A stretch of DNA of 64,000 bases from Clostridium sp. Marseille-Q2269 (lineage in GTDB: Bacteria; Bacillota; Clostridia; Clostridiales; Clostridiaceae): the NCBI RefSeq assembly GCF_943736985.1, contig NZ_CALSFS010000020.1, positions 1-64,000 of the forward strand, in the 5' to 3' direction. Positions 9,467-17,861 of the stretch are shown here, piece by piece. The notes below the pieces were generated by a model that was given only the letters and a program-made list of their open reading frames with translations, did not search any database and was not told the DNA's origin. Both the position numbers and the translations under genes were made by a program. Each line of letters opens with the position of its first letter. The first letter of the stretch is position 1.

Positions 9467-10207
9467 ATGTCAATTTTAAAAGTTGAAAATATAACTAAAA
9501 TATATGGTGGAAAAAAAGGTGGAATGAAATTTAAAGCTCTAGATAAGTTTAGTTTAGAAATTGAAAAGGGAGAATTTGTTGGAGTAATGGGGCCATCTGG
9601 TAGTGGCAAGACTACATTATTAAATATAATGGCAACTATAGATACTCCTACATCAGGAGAATTATTTATAAATGGTACTAATCCTACAAAATTGGATGAG
9701 AAAAAAATAGCTATTTTTAGAAGAAAAGAGCTAGGATTTATATTTCAAGATTTTAATTTATTAGATTCTTTATCTGTTAAAGAAAATATAATATTACCAC
9801 TTATACTAGAAAAGGCTCATGTACATGGAATAGAAAAAAAATTAGATGAAATTACAACTCTTTTAAATATAAAAGATATTTTAAATAAAAAACCATATGA
9901 AATTTCAGGAGGACAGCAGCAAAGGGCAGCTTGTGCCAGAGCGCTTATTCATAATCCTTCTATAATTTTGGCAGATGAGCCTACAGGAAACTTAGATTCA
10001 AAAGCTTCACAGGATGTTATGGAAACTTTGACAAATCTAAATAATGAGAAAAAGGCAACAATAATGATGGTTACACATGATCCTTTTTCTGCAAGTTTTT
10101 GCAAAAGAATAATTATGATAAAAGACGGAAAATACTTTTTAGAAATTGTGAATGGGGGAAATAGACAGGCATTTTTTAAAGAAATTATGGACTCTCTTTC
10201 ATTATAG
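9467..10207 (+). CDS. ABC transporter ATP-binding protein, BceA-like
   Basis: A 246-residue ATPase of the MacB/LolD/BceA group: Walker A GPSGSGKTT at 42-50, Q-loop FIFQDFNLLD, signature ISGGQQQRAA from 146 and Walker B IILADEPTGNLDS. Ribosome site GGAGG 8 nt before the ATG. With the FtsX-type permease that follows 39 bp later, it would pump or strip peptide antibiotics such as bacitracin or lantibiotics from lipid II-cycle intermediates, and signal to the BceS-like kinase. Confidence 0.92.
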   Translation: MSILKVENITKIYGGKKGGMKFKALDKFSLEIEKGEFVGVMGPSGSGKTTLLNIMATIDTPTSGELFINGTNPTKLDEKKIAIFRRKELGFIFQDFNLLDSLSVKENIILPLILEKAHVHGIEKKLDEITTLLNIKDILNKKPYEISGGQQQRAACARALIHNPSIILADEPTGNLDSKASQDVMETLTNLNNEKKATIMMVTHDPFSASFCKRIIMIKDGKYFLEIVNGGNRQAFFKEIMDSLSL

Positions 10208-10246
10208 GAAGTAGATCAAATAATTATACATTATAGGAGGATTGAG

Positions 10247-12220
10247 ATGACAATTAATAATATAGCTATTAAAAATATTAAAGGAAATCTAAATAAATAC
10301 ATTATGTATTATTTAAGTAATGTAATAGTTGTAACTATATTTTTTATGTTTGCTAATTTTATATATAATCCAGGGGTTGGTAGTGGGAATGTAGCTGATA
10401 AGATTATGAGTCAAACTGCCAGCAGGTTAATGTTTCTGTGTGAAATTGTAATTGTAATTTTCACGTTTGTATTTTCAACTTATTCCATATCTAACTTCTT
10501 GAAGTATAGAGAAAAAGAATTTGGACTTTTATCCATGTTTGGTTTAACTAAAGCACAAATAAGAAGATATGTTATGTTTGAAAATATAACAATTTCAATT
10601 GCTTCTATTATTACAGGATTATTATTTGGAATTCTGTTTTCAAAATTGTTTTTTATGGCTGTATCTTCAATATTAAATTTTAATTTGGAAATTCCATTTT
10701 TAATATCAAGTAAAGCTATAAAAGTAACGGCAATAAGCTTTTTAATACTTCTTAATGCAATTAGTTTCGTTACAAGTTTTAAAATAAAGAACAATAATAT
10801 TGCACAACTATTAAAAGGGGAAAGAATACCTAAAACAATACCAAAATTTTCTAAAATAAAATCTATGCTTTCAATATTACTTATAATTTCTGGATATGTT
10901 GTAGGTGTATTATCTGGAACCGCTATTATAATTACAATGATACCTATACTTATAGTTGTAATAATAGGAACTAAATTACTATTTTCTCAATTTAGTGTGT
11001 ATTTTACAAATAAGCTTCAACATAATAAAAAAGTTTATTATAAAGGTATAAATCTAATAACATTATCTCAAATTATATACAAATTAAAAGATAATGCTAA
11101 GGTATTATTTATAACTTCTATACTTAGTGGAATTACTTTAGCATCAGCTATATCAGTTTATTCTCTTCAAAAGGTAAGTCTATCTTCCATGGAACAAAAT
11201 TGTCCTCAGGATATAGGAGTTATGGAACAAGGTGTGAATTCTCATAAAGTTATAGCTGATGGAAAAGTTGAAGAAATACTAGGAAAACATAAATTTGATA
11301 TAAAATATAAAAATAAAGTAAATATAATAAAAGCAAAAAATAATAAGTTAATGAACCAAAATAATAAAAAACATAATTACGGCATGAGAGTTAACAAAGT
11401 TGACTTTAATATAATATCAGAAGATAGTTTTAATGAACTAGCAAAACAATATAATAAGAATCCTGTAAATATAAAAAATGGAGAAGCAGTAATATATGTA
11501 TATGATTTTTCTGATGGTTTACTAAATCAAAAAACAGAGTATCCTTTTAAAAATGAGGAAAACTTAAAGTTAAATATTGAAGGCAAAATGAAAAATTTTA
11601 GTGTATCATATGGTGTAAAGGGTGGAATTATAAATACTGATGAGAAAAGTACCAATACTATAGTTATTAATAATGGTGATTTTAAGAGATTATGGAATGA
11701 TGGTTCAGACAATAATAAATATAATTATTATGGATACAATATAAAGCATAATTTAAAAGCTGTTAATGCAGTAAAAGAGATAAAAAACTCAGTCAATAAA
11801 GGGCAAGAATCTTTCTTTAATGAAAGAGTAACAAGTGCAGCAGGGCTTATGCAAATGTTATCTGTAATCTTATTTATAGGAACTTTTATTGCAATGATAT
11901 TCTTTATTGCAACAGGAAGTATATTATATTTTAAGATGTTTAATGAAGTTCAGAAAGATAAACAAGATTTTATAGGACTAAGAAAGATAGGCGTTACACA
12001 GGAGGAAATAAAAAAGATTGTCAGTATTCAAAGTTTTATAATGTTCTTTTTACCACTTATAGTAGCAACTCTTCATGCAGCATTTGCTGTTAAATCTATA
12101 GGCCTTTTGCATACAAAATATTTTATGCTCATTGGAGGAATATATTTAATTTTGCAAATCATATATTATTTATTTGCTAAATGGATGTATGTAAAGCAAA
12201 TTAATAGTTGGAGTCTTTAA
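10247..12220 (+). CDS. ABC transporter permease, BceB-like (FtsX family)
   Basis: A 657-residue membrane protein with about ten membrane helices. One lies near the N-terminus, then several groups, a large soluble external segment at about 305-520, and a C-terminal FtsX-like block (LMQMLSVILFIGTFIAM and onward). This is the BceB layout, in which the large extracellular loop binds the antibiotic-target complex. The motif FGLLSMFGLTKAQIRRYV is typical of the family. Ribosome site TAGGAGG. It completes the bceRS-bceAB module and is the last gene of the transporter unit. Confidence 0.9.
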   Translation: MTINNIAIKNIKGNLNKYIMYYLSNVIVVTIFFMFANFIYNPGVGSGNVADKIMSQTASRLMFLCEIVIVIFTFVFSTYSISNFLKYREKEFGLLSMFGLTKAQIRRYVMFENITISIASIITGLLFGILFSKLFFMAVSSILNFNLEIPFLISSKAIKVTAISFLILLNAISFVTSFKIKNNNIAQLLKGERIPKTIPKFSKIKSMLSILLIISGYVVGVLSGTAIIITMIPILIVVIIGTKLLFSQFSVYFTNKLQHNKKVYYKGINLITLSQIIYKLKDNAKVLFITSILSGITLASAISVYSLQKVSLSSMEQNCPQDIGVMEQGVNSHKVIADGKVEEILGKHKFDIKYKNKVNIIKAKNNKLMNQNNKKHNYGMRVNKVDFNIISEDSFNELAKQYNKNPVNIKNGEAVIYVYDFSDGLLNQKTEYPFKNEENLKLNIEGKMKNFSVSYGVKGGIINTDEKSTNTIVINNGDFKRLWNDGSDNNKYNYYGYNIKHNLKAVNAVKEIKNSVNKGQESFFNERVTSAAGLMQMLSVILFIGTFIAMIFFIATGSILYFKMFNEVQKDKQDFIGLRKIGVTQEEIKKIVSIQSFIMFFLPLIVATLHAAFAVKSIGLLHTKYFMLIGGIYLILQIIYYLFAKWMYVKQINSWSL

Positions 12221-12343
12221 GAACATTACAATTAAAAAATAAGTTTATTATTGATTTTAATATAAATTTACTATATGAAGTTAATTATTAGAAAGTTATG
12301 ATATAATTTGTATTAATAAATTATATTGAAAAGGTTGATTTGC

Positions 12344-14698
12344 ATGGAGATCATAGGAGAAGTAAATATATCCGTTAGAAATCTTATAGAGTTTATATTG
12401 AGAAGCGGAGATATTGATATTGGATATTTAGGAGGAAGTAGAGCTCAAGAAGGAATAAAGGCACATAAAAAAATACAAAAAATGAGAATGGAAAGTTCTA
12501 CTCCATTACTTATGATGAAATATGAAAAAGAAGTTTTATTAAAATATGCAGTAGAGTATAAAGATTTTTTATTTAATATAGAGGGAAGAGCTGATGGAAT
12601 TATTATAGAAAATAATTCTGTTACCATAGAAGAAATAAAAACTACAACTAGAAGCTTAGATGAAATAGAAGATAATTTATTACATTGGGCTCAAGCTAAA
12701 TGTTATGGATTTATTTATTCTAAAGAAAACAATATTAAAACAATAAATATAAAGTTAACTTATTATAACATTAGAAATGAAAATATAAAAAGTATAGATA
12801 AAAGTTTTGAATTTGATGAATTAAAAGAGTTTTTTTATGATGTTATACATAAATACTATGTGTTTATGAATTTTAATATTAAATTTAAAAAGAAAAGGAA
12901 TAAACAGATTAAATCATTGGTCTTCCCATTTAAAGAATATAGAGAAGGACAAAGAAAATTAGCTGTATCTGTTTATAAAACTATAAGTGAAAATAAAAAT
13001 ATATTTATAGAAGCTCCAACAGGAATAGGTAAAACTATTTCTACTATATTTCCTAGTATAAAGGCTATAGGAGAAGAGAAAATAGATAAAATTTTTTACT
13101 TAACTGCAAAGAATACCACAAGAGATTTTGTATTAAGTAATTTTAAAAATATAATAGATAAGAATATTTCTTTTAAAGTTATTACTTTAATTTCTAAGGA
13201 GAAAATCTGTCTTAATGATGAGCTGAAATGTAATCCAGATAAATGTGAATTTGCCAAGGGACACTTTGATAGGATAAATGAATCTATATTAGATATTTTG
13301 AATAATGAAAATATTATAGATGAAGAGGTTATTAAAAAATATTCTTTAAGGCATAAGGTTTGCCCATTTGAATTTTCTTTAGACATAAGCTTATGGTGTG
13401 ATGGAATAATTTGTGATTATAATTATGCATTTGATCCAAGGGTGTATTTAAGAAGATTTTTTTCAGAAGGAAAAGGAGATTTTGTATTACTAATAGATGA
13501 GGCTCATAATTTGTTGGATAGATCAAGAGAAATGTTTTCTTCTACTATATCAAAAGAGAGTGTTTTAAATGTAAGAAAGTCTATAAAAGATAAAAATAAG
13601 AGTTTATATAGAACTTTAGGCAAAATAAATAAAGAACTTTTGGATATAAAGAAATTATATGAAGTAGATAATTATTATATGAACAAAGAGAAACCAGAAA
13701 AATTACAGATATTATTAAGTAATTTTACATCAGAGATTGAGATTCTTATGATGAGAGGAAGTTTTCAAATGAATGATGAACTTCTAAATTTTTATTTTGA
13801 AGCTCTATACTTTTTAAAGATATGTGATATGTATGGGGAGAATTATATAACTTATGGGGAAGAGTATAATGGGGATTTTTTAATTAAGCTTTTTGCTATA
13901 GATACTTCAAAATTATTAAATGAAACTTTGAAAAAGTCAAAGTCTAGTATATTTTTTTCTGGAACGCTGTCTCCTACAAAATATTTTAGAGAAGTTTTAG
14001 GTGGAGAGAATGAAGATTATATTTTAAAATTAAATTCTCCATTTTCAATAGAAAATCATAGGATTTTGATAGGAAATAATATATCTACAAAATATAAAAA
14101 TAGATGTAAAAGTTATGATGATATTTGTAATTATATAAATACAGTGTGCAAAATAAAAAAGGGAAATTACATGGTGTTTTTCCCATCTTATAAATATATG
14201 AATGAAGTATGTTTATTGTATAAGGAAAAGTATCCAGAAGAAAATATAATAGTTCAAAATTCTTCTATGGACGACAAAGAAAGAGAACAATTTATAAAGA
14301 AATTTGACAAAGAAAGAGAAAATACAATAGGATTTTGTGTATTAGGAGGTATTTTTTCTGAAGGTATAGATTTAACAGGTGATAAAATAATAGGAGCTAT
14401 AATTGTGGGAGTTGGATTACCACAAATATGTGTGGAAAGAAATTTAATAAAAAATTATTATGATGACAAAGAGAAGTCTGGTTTTGAATATTCATATATT
14501 TATCCAGGGATGACTAAAGTTATGCAGGCTGGGGGAAGAGTAATTAGGACGGAGAAAGATAGGGGAATAATATTATTAATTGATGAAAGATTTAATAGTA
14601 ATTCTTATAAAAAATTATTTCCTAAGCATTGGTTTCCTAATATTAATGTGAAAAACGAGAAAGACTTAGAGAAGATATTAAAAAATTTTTGGGATTAA
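12344..14698 (+). CDS. PD-(D/E)XK nuclease-like + Fe-S DEAH helicase (DinG/XPD type)
   Basis: A 784-residue protein. I chose ATG 12344 (MEIIGEVNIS), about 9 nt after AAAGG; an in-frame TTG at 12326 has weaker support. The N-terminal region (about 1-180) has a PD-(D/E)XK-like core: D84 in GRADG and E97-I98-K99. The helicase part has Walker A APTGIGKT (224-231), four candidate [4Fe-4S] cysteines (289, 296, 301, 340), DEAH at 385-388, and C-terminal motifs FSGTLSP, GIFSEGIDL and QAGGRVIR. Such proteins are 5'-3' DNA helicases of repair. The nuclease-like part resembles RecB/Cas4 folds. Confidence 0.85.
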   Translation: MEIIGEVNISVRNLIEFILRSGDIDIGYLGGSRAQEGIKAHKKIQKMRMESSTPLLMMKYEKEVLLKYAVEYKDFLFNIEGRADGIIIENNSVTIEEIKTTTRSLDEIEDNLLHWAQAKCYGFIYSKENNIKTINIKLTYYNIRNENIKSIDKSFEFDELKEFFYDVIHKYYVFMNFNIKFKKKRNKQIKSLVFPFKEYREGQRKLAVSVYKTISENKNIFIEAPTGIGKTISTIFPSIKAIGEEKIDKIFYLTAKNTTRDFVLSNFKNIIDKNISFKVITLISKEKICLNDELKCNPDKCEFAKGHFDRINESILDILNNENIIDEEVIKKYSLRHKVCPFEFSLDISLWCDGIICDYNYAFDPRVYLRRFFSEGKGDFVLLIDEAHNLLDRSREMFSSTISKESVLNVRKSIKDKNKSLYRTLGKINKELLDIKKLYEVDNYYMNKEKPEKLQILLSNFTSEIEILMMRGSFQMNDELLNFYFEALYFLKICDMYGENYITYGEEYNGDFLIKLFAIDTSKLLNETLKKSKSSIFFSGTLSPTKYFREVLGGENEDYILKLNSPFSIENHRILIGNNISTKYKNRCKSYDDICNYINTVCKIKKGNYMVFFPSYKYMNEVCLLYKEKYPEENIIVQNSSMDDKEREQFIKKFDKERENTIGFCVLGGIFSEGIDLTGDKIIGAIIVGVGLPQICVERNLIKNYYDDKEKSGFEYSYIYPGMTKVMQAGGRVIRTEKDRGIILLIDERFNSNSYKKLFPKHWFPNINVKNEKDLEKILKNFWD

Positions 14699-14729
14699 AA
14701 ATTCATTAGTGATATTTTTTATTAATAAT

Positions 14730-14939
14730 AGCCTTTAAAGATATTATAATTAAAAATATATTTATAAAAAATAATTAGAATACTTAATTTGTGATCTAAT
14801 ATATAAGCGATAAATAAGAGAGGAATTTTTGCTATTTTATTTTGCTTAAATATTGGTGCATAAATACGAGTATTCTTTATCTTTATAATTAAATGCTATT
14901 TAAAAATTTACTGATTTTAATTATTAATTTTTAAAGGCT
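14730..14939. repeat. Palindromic intergenic element, diverged copy C
   Basis: The outer arms are inverted (AGCCTTTAAA at 14730 and TTTAAAGGCT ending at 14939). The inner arms AATAATTAGAATACTTAATTTG and CGAGTATTCTTTATCTTTAT match copies A (26941-27155) and B (47776-47994). The central part has diverged and lacks the two AGGAC hairpins, although an AGAGGAAT segment sits in the loop. It lies between the convergent helicase gene and the small minus-strand gene at 14972. Confidence 0.75.
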
Positions 14940-14971
14940 ATTAAAATATAATTTTGTACTATTTATATGTT

Positions 14972-15163
14972 TTAATAAGAATCATATTTGTCTAATACAT
15001 TACGAAGTTTTTTTGCTTGAATAGCTTCATTTTCTGCAAATTCTCCAAAAAGATCAGCCACATCTTTGTCATCTATTTTATGAGAATACATTTGATAGTC
15101 TCTCACATTTTCTTGAGCGTCTAATATTTTTTTCTTAATAATATCTTTAGTTGTTAAATCCAT
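14972..15163 (-). CDS. Small helical protein, half-ferritin/rubrerythrin-like
   Basis: About 63 residues. The ATG at 15163 is 7 nt after AAGGAGG; the ATG at 15169 is too close to it. The sequence is all helix, with ENVRDYQMYSHKIDDKDVADLFGEFAENEA, resembling one ExxH-type helix pair of ferritin-like proteins (E...Y...D-V-A-D-L-F...A-E-x-E). The normal metal-binding histidine is replaced by Q, so iron binding is doubtful. No function can be assigned. The palindromic element C follows its stop within 35 bp. Confidence 0.65.
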   Translation of the reverse strand: MDLTTKDIIKKKILDAQENVRDYQMYSHKIDDKDVADLFGEFAENEAIQAKKLRNVLDKYDSY

Positions 15164-15242
15164 GTTCATTCCTCCTTTTTTATTAGTTTTCTCTTTTTTG
15201 AATTTATTATGTAAATATTTAATTAGTAATAAAATAATAAAT

Positions 15243-15354
15243 AAGTAAAAGAATATAGTAAAAATAAATAAGTAAAAATAAATAAGTAAAAATAGATAAG
15301 TAAAAATAGATAAGTAAAAATAGATAAGTAAAAATAGATAAGTAAAAATAGATA
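15243..15354. repeat. 14-bp tandem repeat array (left part, split by the IS)
   Basis: The unit AAGTAAAAATAGAT recurs with an exact 14-bp period (AAGT at 15270, 15284, 15298, 15312, 15326, 15340), with diverged copies to the left. The array continues after the IS at 16819-16850. Joining the two sides restores the 14-bp phase, so the IS inserted into the array. Confidence 0.9.
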
Positions 15355-16818
15355 ACTTTAGTTAGGCAATTTCAAAAGCTAAATTACCTATTGAGACGAT
15401 ATTATACTTATTATGATATATTATCCATATAATATGAAAACACTTGCCCAATTTTATATGATGAATTTTTAAAAACTCTAAGGGATTTTTAGCTCAGATA
15501 AAATATCTTTTAGTTCAATATTCTGTTTTGATTTTTCATATATAAAGCACACAAGTGCTTTTGCCGTCAGGCTGTTTAGATATTTCTGAGTTTCACCTAT
15601 AGTCTTAAAATCTCCGTGGTTGGAACTAACTCTAAATAATTCTAAAAAATTATAGATTAAGAATACTATAAGAAAATATCGTTCTATAGACAAAATGCTA
15701 CGCATTCTATATTTATCAAAAGCTAAATTGCTTTTTAAATATTTATATGAAGTTTCTATAGTCCATCTGTGAGAATAATATTTAATTATAGTTTCTGCAT
15801 TTAATAAGATGTCGGTAGACAGCAAATATACTGGGTTCTTGAATCCATCATGGGTGACTTCATAGCAAATAAGTATTTTAGCATAAGGGAATTTAGAAAC
15901 ATTACCTTCATAGGTATATACTCTATAGTCCTTACCTTCAACTGTAACAAGGTCTAAGGTGTTAGGACTAAGGAATTTTTCAAATTTTGATAACTGCATT
16001 GAAATTCCTAATGGAGATATTTTTCTGTTAGATTTAATTGCTCCTATTAGGTGGTAGCCCTTTGCTAAAGATGCTTCTATTAAATTATTATTTGTATACC
16101 ATGAATCCATAAGACAATACATTTTTTCACAATTAGATGGAGTTTTAAAAGAAGTTATAAAATTTTTTGCAATATCAATCTTAGATTTAAAATTTTTATT
16201 TAAATCTTTGCAAAATTCCTTTTTATAGTAAGGTTTATATTGTAAAGGAATAGATTTATCATTTACAACAAAATTTGAAGTAACCACACAATGTGACCAA
16301 ATATTTTTGTCTTCTGTATGAGAGTAATTATAAGATAATCCTTGCATTTTCTTTGCTGATTTCTTGGGATTTACAGTATCATCTATAATCAAAAATCCTA
16401 CGGATTTAGGTTTAATATTATGCTCAAGGAAAAAGTTTAAATAGCTAATTCTATTGTTGTTCAGAAGACTATGGTCCCATTTAGAATGGCTTAAAAATCT
16501 ATAAATACAACTTTTATCTTTTGATGACAACACATTTTTAGCAATTTCAGATAAAGTTTTAGTGCCAGGTAAATTAATTAATCCATTGGCAATATTGGTT
16601 AAATGATTAAATTGAGGCTTAGACATTCCATAATTTACATCATTTAAGTAATTGTAAAGTTCATTATTAATGGATACAATATTAGTACTTGGCATACTTC
16701 TTACCTCCTGTGTTTGTATTTGTATGGTAACTTTTATATAACACAGTGAGAGAAAGTATGCCATATTTATTTTTTGGTAGTTTTACCAATTTAGATTTTT
16801 ATTTTGCATAACTAAAGT
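15355..16818 (-). mobile_element. IS4/IS701-type insertion sequence, copy 1
   Basis: The 1464-bp element is the segment shared with copy 2 (28843-30306, offset exactly 13488 bp). The ends are imperfect inverted repeats of about 31 bp beginning ACTTTAGTTA-G/T-GCAA. AGATA is found on both sides (15350-15354 and 16819-16823), consistent with a short target duplication. It carries one transposase gene on the minus strand. Confidence 0.93.
15478..16695 (-). CDS. Transposase, IS4-type DDE family
   Basis: 405 residues from the ATG at 16695, which follows CAGGAGGTAAGAAGT; the frame is open further up but has no ribosome site there. The DDE core has D105/D106 (LIIDDTVNPKKS), a second Asp in CLMDSWYTNN, and the Glu in YSHRWTIETSYKYLK, which fits the IS4-family Y-x2-R-x3-E-x6-K signature. 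The protein is identical in both copies and apparently intact, so the element may be active. IS4 versus the related IS701 family cannot be settled by eye. Confidence 0.92.
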   Translation of the reverse strand: MPSTNIVSINNELYNYLNDVNYGMSKPQFNHLTNIANGLINLPGTKTLSEIAKNVLSSKDKSCIYRFLSHSKWDHSLLNNNRISYLNFFLEHNIKPKSVGFLIIDDTVNPKKSAKKMQGLSYNYSHTEDKNIWSHCVVTSNFVVNDKSIPLQYKPYYKKEFCKDLNKNFKSKIDIAKNFITSFKTPSNCEKMYCLMDSWYTNNNLIEASLAKGYHLIGAIKSNRKISPLGISMQLSKFEKFLSPNTLDLVTVEGKDYRVYTYEGNVSKFPYAKILICYEVTHDGFKNPVYLLSTDILLNAETIIKYYSHRWTIETSYKYLKSNLAFDKYRMRSILSIERYFLIVFLIYNFLELFRVSSNHGDFKTIGETQKYLNSLTAKALVCFIYEKSKQNIELKDILSELKIP

Positions 16819-16850
16819 AGATAAGTAAAAATAGATAAGTAAAAATAGAT
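16819..16850. repeat. 14-bp tandem repeat array (right part)
   Basis: Two further copies of the AAGTAAAAATAGAT unit (AAGT at 16823 and 16837) directly follow the IS, then run into the hairpin at 16847. Confidence 0.85.
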
Positions 16851-16883
16851 AGTTTCAAAATTACAGAAATTTTGAAACTATCT
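16847..16883 (-). terminator. Terminator of the GntR/RCK_C regulator gene
   Basis: A perfect 16-bp stem (16847-16862 with 16868-16883) with loop ACAGA. On the minus strand it is followed by a T-rich tract and lies downstream of the regulator stop at 17001. Confidence 0.7.
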
Positions 16884-17000
16884 ATATGAAAATACAAATT
16901 AAATGTATAAGTAGATAAAATATAATTAATTTTTAAAATTATTAATACAATAAGATATTAGATACATAGTTTCTTAATGCATTATTAATCTTATGTGTAT

Positions 17001-17621
17001 TTACTTTTCATATAAAAAGTTATAAACTTTCTTGTAAACATTAGAAGAACCGATTACAACAATAATATCACCTTTTGTAAATATATAATTTGGACCAGGG
17101 GATATTATAATTTCTTTTCCTCTTCTATATGCTACCATAGTTGTCCCAGTCTGTTGCCAAAACTTAACTTCATTCACTTTTTTACCAATATATTTGCAGT
17201 TTTCTTCTATAGCTACTTCTATTAAAGTAAATGGGGAAATGTTTTCAAAACGATCCATTAAGTCTAACATTTTGTTAAAATTTTCTTGAAGCTCTTCATC
17301 TAAGCTTTTTTTTCTTAAAAGAATGTCTTCTATATTCTCTTTAACTGTAGCTAAATATACATTAGACTTATTTCGTTCTATAAATTTTTCAGCGGCAGAT
17401 ATAGAGAGTATTTCTATCCCACTACCTTTAGTAGATTTTACCACACTCATATCTTCTAATAGTGCAATAGCTCTTCTTATAGTTTCAGGAGATACATTAT
17501 ACATACTAGCTAAAGTAGATCTGCCACTTATCTTTTCATCGCTTTTCAATTTTCCTCTAACTATGCGGTTAGCTATGTCTAAGGCTATATTTTTGTATAA
17601 AGGACCAGTACTATTTTTCAT
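17001..17621 (-). CDS. GntR-type regulator with C-terminal RCK_C (TrkA-C) domain, BusR-like
   Basis: 206 residues. Residues 1-75 are a GntR winged helix (LYKNIALDIANRIVRGKL, YNVSPETIRRAIALLEDM). A helical linker follows, and residues about 130-205 are an RCK_C/TrkA_C domain (VNEVKFWQQTGTTMVAYRRG, ISPGPNYIFTKGDIIVVIG). This pairing is the architecture of BusR, the c-di-AMP-binding repressor of the BusAB osmolyte importer in lactic acid bacteria. Here it is divergent from a carboxyethylornithine synthase gene rather than busAB. Ligand and targets are inferred, not shown. The ATG lies 8 nt after AGGAGG. Confidence 0.85.
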   Translation of the reverse strand: MKNSTGPLYKNIALDIANRIVRGKLKSDEKISGRSTLASMYNVSPETIRRAIALLEDMSVVKSTKGSGIEILSISAAEKFIERNKSNVYLATVKENIEDILLRKKSLDEELQENFNKMLDLMDRFENISPFTLIEVAIEENCKYIGKKVNEVKFWQQTGTTMVAYRRGKEIIISPGPNYIFTKGDIIVVIGSSNVYKKVYNFLYEK

Positions 17622-17730
17622 AAATGATTCCTCCTAATATGCATAATTAAGAATATGAGTACTATATATGGTATCCCTATAACATATTACTATATTTTCA
17701 ATATTAATGCCACTAGTATAACTAATATTT

Positions 17731-17832
17731 TTGACACAAAAATTCTTATAGTGTATAATATTATGTATGTTCACCAACTTTATATTTAATATAAAGTTGT
17801 AACTATAATAAATATTGGTTAATATTATAGTT
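17731..17832 (+). promoter_or_regulatory. Strong sigma-A promoter followed by two palindromes
   Basis: TTGACA (17731-17736), 17-bp spacer, TATAAT (17754-17759). Just downstream are two inverted repeats: CAACTTTATA/TATAAAGTTG (17775-17784 with 17790-17799) and AACTATAATA/TATTATAGTT (17801-17810 with 17823-17832). They lie in the 5' leader of the gene at 17862, and could be operators for the divergent regulator (roadblock) or leader hairpins. Confidence 0.75.
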
Positions 17833-17861
17833 ATTGTAAGATTAAATAAAGGAGGTTATAT

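Noticed and set aside
15238-15360. CRISPR array
   Set aside because: The repeats are 14-bp direct tandem units without spacers; no cas genes are nearby.
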